This document shows positions 43,101 to 45,808 of a stretch of 45,808 nucleotides of DNA, piece by piece (within the stretch, counting starts at the first letter, position 1; every line of letters starts with the position of its first letter). A program made the position numbers and the translations under genes. The notes under the pieces are model-generated. The model worked only from the letters and a program-made list of their open reading frames with translations, was not told the origin of the DNA and did no database searches. This DNA comes from Moraxellaceae bacterium (lineage in GTDB: Bacteria; Pseudomonadota; Gammaproteobacteria; Pseudomonadales; Moraxellaceae). The DNA lies in assembly GCA_029267635.1 (NCBI GenBank), contig JAJUIK010000017.1, positions 1 through 45,808 of the forward strand, written 5' to 3'.

Positions 43101-45808
43101 GATATCACAACAACTGCCAACGCATTCGTCGAGGCTAATCAAGGGAACATTACGGCAAATGGCGGCACGATCAATGCTGACCAGTTAGTACTGACTGCTG
43201 TTGGCACCATGGGTACAGCTGCGCAAACGATCCAGACCAATGTGAATACTTTGGGTGTGAATGTAGGTGCTGATGCCTATATTACGGAAGTAGACAGCCT
43301 CAAAGTTTCAGGCCAGTCACTCGCTGGGGCAGCCGGTTCTCTAAACATCCAAAATACAAGCGGTACTTTGACTGCTGGTACGATTGCTAATATTTCTCCA
43401 GTTATTAGCACGACAAATGCACAGGGTTATAACTTAAGTGATAGCAGCTCAAACAGTATGCTGCTTACTGGAGGTTTGAGTCTAAATTCACTGAATGGTG
43501 GACTGGTTGTTGCGGATGATATTTCGGCCCAAGGTGCCGTTATGCTGACAGGTAATACCGCTGACAATACCGCAGCTATTACCTTAGCTGATGATGTGGT
43601 CATCAGCAATAATGCAAGCAACAATCAGGAAACACAACTGCATGCTCTACAAGGTGATATTGTCGCTGGAAGTAATACTGCTATTCAGCAGACCGGTAGT
43701 ACAGGTGGGGCGATCCGATTACTGGCTGGTATGAGCAGTGCAGAAGCTTCAGGCACCATTTATGGAACAAATCTGGCACTTGACCAATCAGGATTGGGGG
43801 GCATTTCTGTAACCACAGGTGGAGTCGGTCATGTCATTACCCCTAAGATTAGCAATGCCCTTTCTGGTGATGTCGTGGTGGGTGCAGGCGTATTAAAACC
43901 TGCTGGAGATGGCAGTGGCGGTCAAGTTTTAACTGTAGCCGGGAATACGATTACCCAAAATGGCCTTGGAAAGACTTATATCTTTTCAGGTGATCCATCC
44001 AAAACTGGTGCCTTAAGCAAGCTCGATCCAAGTTTCAACACCTTGTATTATCAGGGGGTTAGTAACCCGCTGAATACCGCCTTTAATGCTGCCTATAATC
44101 CTTTTAATTATGCAAATCAATTGGTTGCACCTCAGGGCGGTAGCGTTGCAAATCAGCAGGTACTGTTTAGAAGTGCGATCGCACCTACCTTTACAATTAG
44201 CGTGCCTGCAACAAATCTGACCAAGGTATATGGTCAAGTTGATCCTTCCTTATCCACTGTTCTTACAGCGATTCAGGATGCCTACACTGCTGCTTCAGGT
44301 GCGCAGACCTTGACAACAACAGTCACAGGTATTGATGGTAGCAACACTTTTGGTTTTGATTCTACCGAAGCGATTTCATCTTTGGATGGTAGCCGCGCAG
44401 CAGGTGAAAATGTAGCGGATGGACCGTATGCCTATACTTTGAGTGGTTTGAATACGGTAGTATCTGGTACCCCGACTTTAAGTATTACCAAAGCTAATCT
44501 TACATTATCAGGCTCGCGTGTTTATGATGGCACTACTACGTTTGCAGGACAGTATCTGACTGCAACCGGTGTAAATGGGGAAACTTTCTCTATTACTGGA
44601 CTCGGCGATATATCTAACTTGTTAAGCAAAGATGTGGCGCTCAATCAAAATGTAGCATTAAATTCAGTAACTGGGCTCGCAATCAGTACGAGTAGTAATG
44701 GCGGCTTGGTGAGTAACTATAATGATCTATCAAGCTTAGGATCTAACGTCACCCTATATCGTGCAGATGCTACAGTCAATGGTACTGCTACAACAGCGAC
44801 TTATAATGGAACAACCCAGTTACAGGCAACTGCAAGCAGCACAGGCTTTATCACCGGTGACGATATTGTGGTCAGCGGAGAAGCCAGTGGCCGTAACGCG
44901 GGTAGTTACACTTCGAATCTGACGGTGAGTGGTACGGATTTAGACAACTACAACGTTACCGTCAACAATGCAGACCTGACCATTGATAAGGCAGCATTGA
45001 CGCTGATCGGTAACAGCAGCACGACCACCTATAATGGTCAAACACAAAGCGTCTCAGGATATACTGCAGTCGGTCTGCAAGGGACTGACAGCACAGCGGA
45101 TCTGGTGAATGTTAGTGCCTCTGGTGCTTCAGGACGCAATGCAGGTGTTTATATCAACACTGTGACAGCAGATACTCAAGCCAACTATGACGTTACTGTT
45201 GAAGATGGTACTTTGAAGATCGACAAGGCGGCACTGATGCTGATCGGTAACAGCAGCACGACCACCTATAATGGTCAAACACAGAGCGTCTCAGGTTATA
45301 CTGCAGTCGGTCTGCAAGGGACTGACAGCACAGCGGATCTGGTAAATGTTAGCGCTTCCGGTGCTTCAGGTCGTAATGCAGGTGTTTATATCAACACTGT
45401 GACAGCAGATACTCAAGCCAACTATGACGTTACTGTTGAAGATGGTACTTTGCAGATCGATAAGGTAGCCGTGACAGTCAATGGTACCGCGACAACAGTG
45501 ACTTATAACGCAACCACCCAGTTGCAGGCAGCTGCCAGCAGTACAGGTTTTATCGCAGGTGACGATATTGTGGTCAGCGGAGAAGCCAGTGGCCGTAATG
45601 CGGGTAGCTATACCTCGAATCTGACGGTAAGTGGTACAGATGCAGACAACTACGACATTACCGTCAACAATGCAGACCTGACTATTGATAAGGCAGCAGC
45701 GACAGTCAACGGTACTGCGACAACAGTGACTTATAACGCAACCACCCAGTTGCAGGCAGCTGCCAGCAGTACAGGTTTTATCGCAGGTGACGATATTGTG
45801 GTCAGCGG
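37158..45808 (+). CDS. two-partner-secretion exoprotein, filamentous haemagglutinin type, C-terminally incomplete
   Basis: One continuous frame runs from the ATG at 37158 to the window end (2,883 codons) without a stop. It begins MNKHFFKVIFSKKRGDFVVV, an ESPR-type extended signal sequence, with a hydrophobic part LVCAGLALNALAASMVWA. The haemagglutination-activity TPS domain follows (about 65-230: GGTVVYGNASI, NWQSFDIGASANVQVQQP, SSVLLSRVVGSSPSQIFGKL, GQVILINPNGVLFGKD), which is needed for export by a TpsB/FhaC pore. Beyond it are long beta-helix-like, Ala/Thr/Asn/Gly-rich repeats with almost no cysteine. From about residue 2350 there are MBG/YDG-like units (KVYGQVDPSLS, SRVYDGTTTF). No TpsB gene is in the window. 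It is likely a surface adhesin; the toxin-delivery alternative cannot be judged without the C-terminus. Confidence 0.92.
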   Translation, partial: MNKHFFKVIFSKKRGDFVVVAENSDAPLSTSRKSRIKSIKCALLNPVKLVCAGLALNALAASMVWAMPATNALPTGGTVVYGNASISQAGNTMTINQSSQKAITNWQSFDIGASANVQVQQPNTSSVLLSRVVGSSPSQIFGKLDANGQVILINPNGVLFGKDGSVNANSFVASTLSMSDQDFIDGNYRYYRNGSNGIVDNQGKIHVAEGGYVALLGASVNNSGEIVAPKGTVGMLAGESVKVPMSTSGKITFELKPSSINSTVSNSKDAVIVAQDGQVYMKAASLNNVLASIMQSGKIDVSGAEGGQVELLADGGQIKVDGRILANAETGTNGKIIIGRDQNTGVLAASTDVSGAALEANKGFIETSADWLKTTGVRVAAREWLLDPNDIVIDDLNSTTNGSLANAQLANGISYINVNDLITALNSGNVTITTTNGTGGNGDITVNSAITTVPGTNTNILTLTANRDITVNDVLGNYRTDLNAGRDVTLNAQLNGQDGFRIQAGRDINVNENFNGGTFSRLWAAQTSLANTLAWRNKVGTVNLAAGKTLSYIDVLDIRSGLKYISNAGVDTSTGLRADFDGNQLNLATTNNNKAALTLNGFANVTLPSTAINYQPEGSLTVTAQNINLGGDITAKNIYLEAAAFDQVTGSSTLGHYLTTSSGQASGWTNQAGAINFGTSKLSYTGDLLLRSGLSANNTGVRQNLGPSQVNWNAAGTGAITAQGFDTVDLGAIGATSMDVVAKQINVPANLNLSGGLSLVAAAFDANNAVKGSLAGSIANYTGWKNLFGQVAIDPAVKLTATSFNLRSGVDNSGLGRVDLIADNTLVAAAAGVNTIYLAGFDDVKLPTTINNLNGNANYTVIAHNIDASSLQNNTLNVRSLRLDAGRFKTQTGTGTAIDTYALSDEYVANNNFTYKAPDSVGTVKFAPGLTLQANNIDITSGVDTSLTGSRANVSFAAIRPYNVSNINNVAAYTPSRGYYSLSLQGFNTVDLPKHVLKQEIVDISANTINVYADINTGGGSWWPRPYYLYLKAGSYNPVTGVTGGTNAGKIHFDNPDIVLRTNAVPQTGEYGYPLSSNYGFNSQLTVINGADAADFNVKLGFKKPDYSAYTAGDSDGVYSNLTIQNFNNTNIELENPNGKIWTHTDWPDTTGANSINITQKSTSTGFISIKNDLKADKQITLDAGNGGIRMGTHVAKSPTMTVSSGANSAVNTDTDNLSLASKGGTLVINEANNINIAGTGNTADAGSIELNARGQLVLANNLIRSNPNSSVTLRSDAEYGKQIATDSTDFTTQDLNSTFQNYNNSTVGEQGGDGLGAVVVNSAQATVMTPVFRNLMVVESATGFTVDKANTYYKADGTAYAIGAVIPQKTAVLVSREATLTTTSLDYVTANGTTYRYQATVNQGGFTVPAGANYSYYNSTTGQVYSPGTTIAAGTVVYYKPQVTLSSALTRILDPGVPLTVGGAPLYAINGYTTNTSKVASYTSLGLNGTAVYSPLNVSLAPSGFLLNGDKPVDTSVVANYYGNPVSGTNNTLNMSGQFYTIALDGGQTAPTMFNSLATVTADSPNASTSGNGWDLSAGTAVISTNGGDLRIFSGPSHAMAGPGYAIGDASDLNIYTNPITNDFTATKAAKTGAFSLSSGTGNLVALGFRDVSIDPNGTLSSAGNVTIGASRDMAFSNDVKLGGTGKLVTLLAGGMLTTRQADGSYTTIQDNGGSNLMLIAGGGVDIQTDITRIAGSLQDNPDMQGSLANGRAPTGTFNVKALNNLSVGGTFTNTEVNDVTFSGTSGILYAADTPLQRSGITTQPIASGTGDVSSYGNVSISTAAGKNITVDQAIDTSLTAGSIQLTADNIVQNADIKSSTSATSGDITLTATTGSISRSNGTVTGDDVVLSAKSTIGTATDYVHTDANTLKLVSDDDQYISEANSVTLAASTLGDLTVIGTGTNSDDTLTIGAASGLSGIDTGSGEINIRATQNVAINADITTTANAFVEANQGNITANGGTINADQLVLTAVGTMGTAAQTIQTNVNTLGVNVGADAYITEVDSLKVSGQSLAGAAGSLNIQNTSGTLTAGTIANISPVISTTNAQGYNLSDSSSNSMLLTGGLSLNSLNGGLVVADDISAQGAVMLTGNTADNTAAITLADDVVISNNASNNQETQLHALQGDIVAGSNTAIQQTGSTGGAIRLLAGMSSAEASGTIYGTNLALDQSGLGGISVTTGGVGHVITPKISNALSGDVVVGAGVLKPAGDGSGGQVLTVAGNTITQNGLGKTYIFSGDPSKTGALSKLDPSFNTLYYQGVSNPLNTAFNAAYNPFNYANQLVAPQGGSVANQQVLFRSAIAPTFTISVPATNLTKVYGQVDPSLSTVLTAIQDAYTAASGAQTLTTTVTGIDGSNTFGFDSTEAISSLDGSRAAGENVADGPYAYTLSGLNTVVSGTPTLSITKANLTLSGSRVYDGTTTFAGQYLTATGVNGETFSITGLGDISNLLSKDVALNQNVALNSVTGLAISTSSNGGLVSNYNDLSSLGSNVTLYRADATVNGTATTATYNGTTQLQATASSTGFITGDDIVVSGEASGRNAGSYTSNLTVSGTDLDNYNVTVNNADLTIDKAALTLIGNSSTTTYNGQTQSVSGYTAVGLQGTDSTADLVNVSASGASGRNAGVYINTVTADTQANYDVTVEDGTLKIDKAALMLIGNSSTTTYNGQTQSVSGYTAVGLQGTDSTADLVNVSASGASGRNAGVYINTVTADTQANYDVTVEDGTLQIDKVAVTVNGTATTVTYNATTQLQAAASSTGFIAGDDIVVSGEASGRNAGSYTSNLTVSGTDADNYDITVNNADLTIDKAAATVNGTATTVTYNATTQLQAAASSTGFIAGDDIVVS
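44770..45808 (+). repeat. tandem YDG/MBG-like domain repeats in the exoprotein
   Basis: Two kinds of nearly identical units alternate as A-B-B-A-A. The A unit begins ATVNGTAT (starts near 44770, 45472 and 45700; the last two are 228 bases, 76 residues, apart). The B unit begins LIGNSSTTTYNG (starts near 45001 and 45238; 237 bases, 79 residues, apart). Units end in LTIDKA or LKIDKA. Very high DNA identity between copies indicates recent duplication or recombination, and the array continues past the window end. Confidence 0.85.

Noticed and set aside
37979..44237. Many minus-strand frames inside the exoprotein gene
   Set aside because: They are shadows of one uninterrupted, compositionally coherent plus-strand frame.

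Overview
The window looks like a chromosomal segment of an Acinetobacter-type gammaproteobacterium (Moraxellaceae). The basis is the AT-rich intergenic DNA, a stress cluster of large catalase, KGG-repeat protein and iron-containing redox enzyme, and many degraded insertion sequences. The genus is an inference from gene content; no search was run.

Layout. 1-1.2 kb: a truncated upstream gene, a frame-damaged alpha/beta-hydrolase remnant and a small orphan gene. 1.3-11 kb: a stress and housekeeping block with a CinA-like protein, a heme-oxygenase-fold iron/redox enzyme, clade-2 catalase KatE, a class-I methyltransferase, a short-chain dehydrogenase, a KGG-repeat disordered protein, an unknown gene and a histone-deacetylase-family hydrolase. 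11.3-17.3 kb: a CDF metal transporter, a three-gene exporter (adaptor, FtsX-like permease, ATPase) and the formaldehyde module frmR-frmA with a recognisable operator. 17.3-20.8 kb: a patchwork of IS fragments around an initiator tRNA, a cold-shock gene followed by three very small genes, and the C-terminal scrap of a serine recombinase. 20.8-26 kb: an outer-membrane porin and the cytosine operon codB-pucR-codA. 26.5-32.4 kb: accessory DNA with hipBA, a Phd/RelE module, an IS3-type scrap, a 60-bp-period repeat array, a serine recombinase and a dead IS630-type element. 32.7-36.9 kb: an operon on the minus strand encoding an OmpR-type regulator, a secreted LysM/FecR-domain protein and a CHASE2 histidine kinase. 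37.2 kb to the end: a very long, uninterrupted open frame for a two-partner-secretion exoprotein (filamentous haemagglutinin type) that runs off the window in YDG/MBG-like repeats.

How genes work together. The katE block appears to be a stationary-phase/oxidative-stress neighbourhood. frmR-frmA senses and oxidises formaldehyde. codB-pucR-codA imports and deaminates cytosine under a PucR regulator. The CHASE2 kinase, FecR/LysM protein and response regulator form a plausible envelope-sensing circuit next to, and divergent from, the giant surface protein.

Most unusual signals: (1) the array at about 29.59-30.05 kb, whose geometry resembles a type I-F CRISPR array (about 28-nt hairpin repeats, about 32-nt intervals) although most intervals are near-identical and no cas gene is present; (2) the kinase/FecR-LysM/regulator operon divergent from the exoprotein; (3) the cold-shock gene with two related micro-genes and a small membrane protein behind a perfect 20-bp palindrome.
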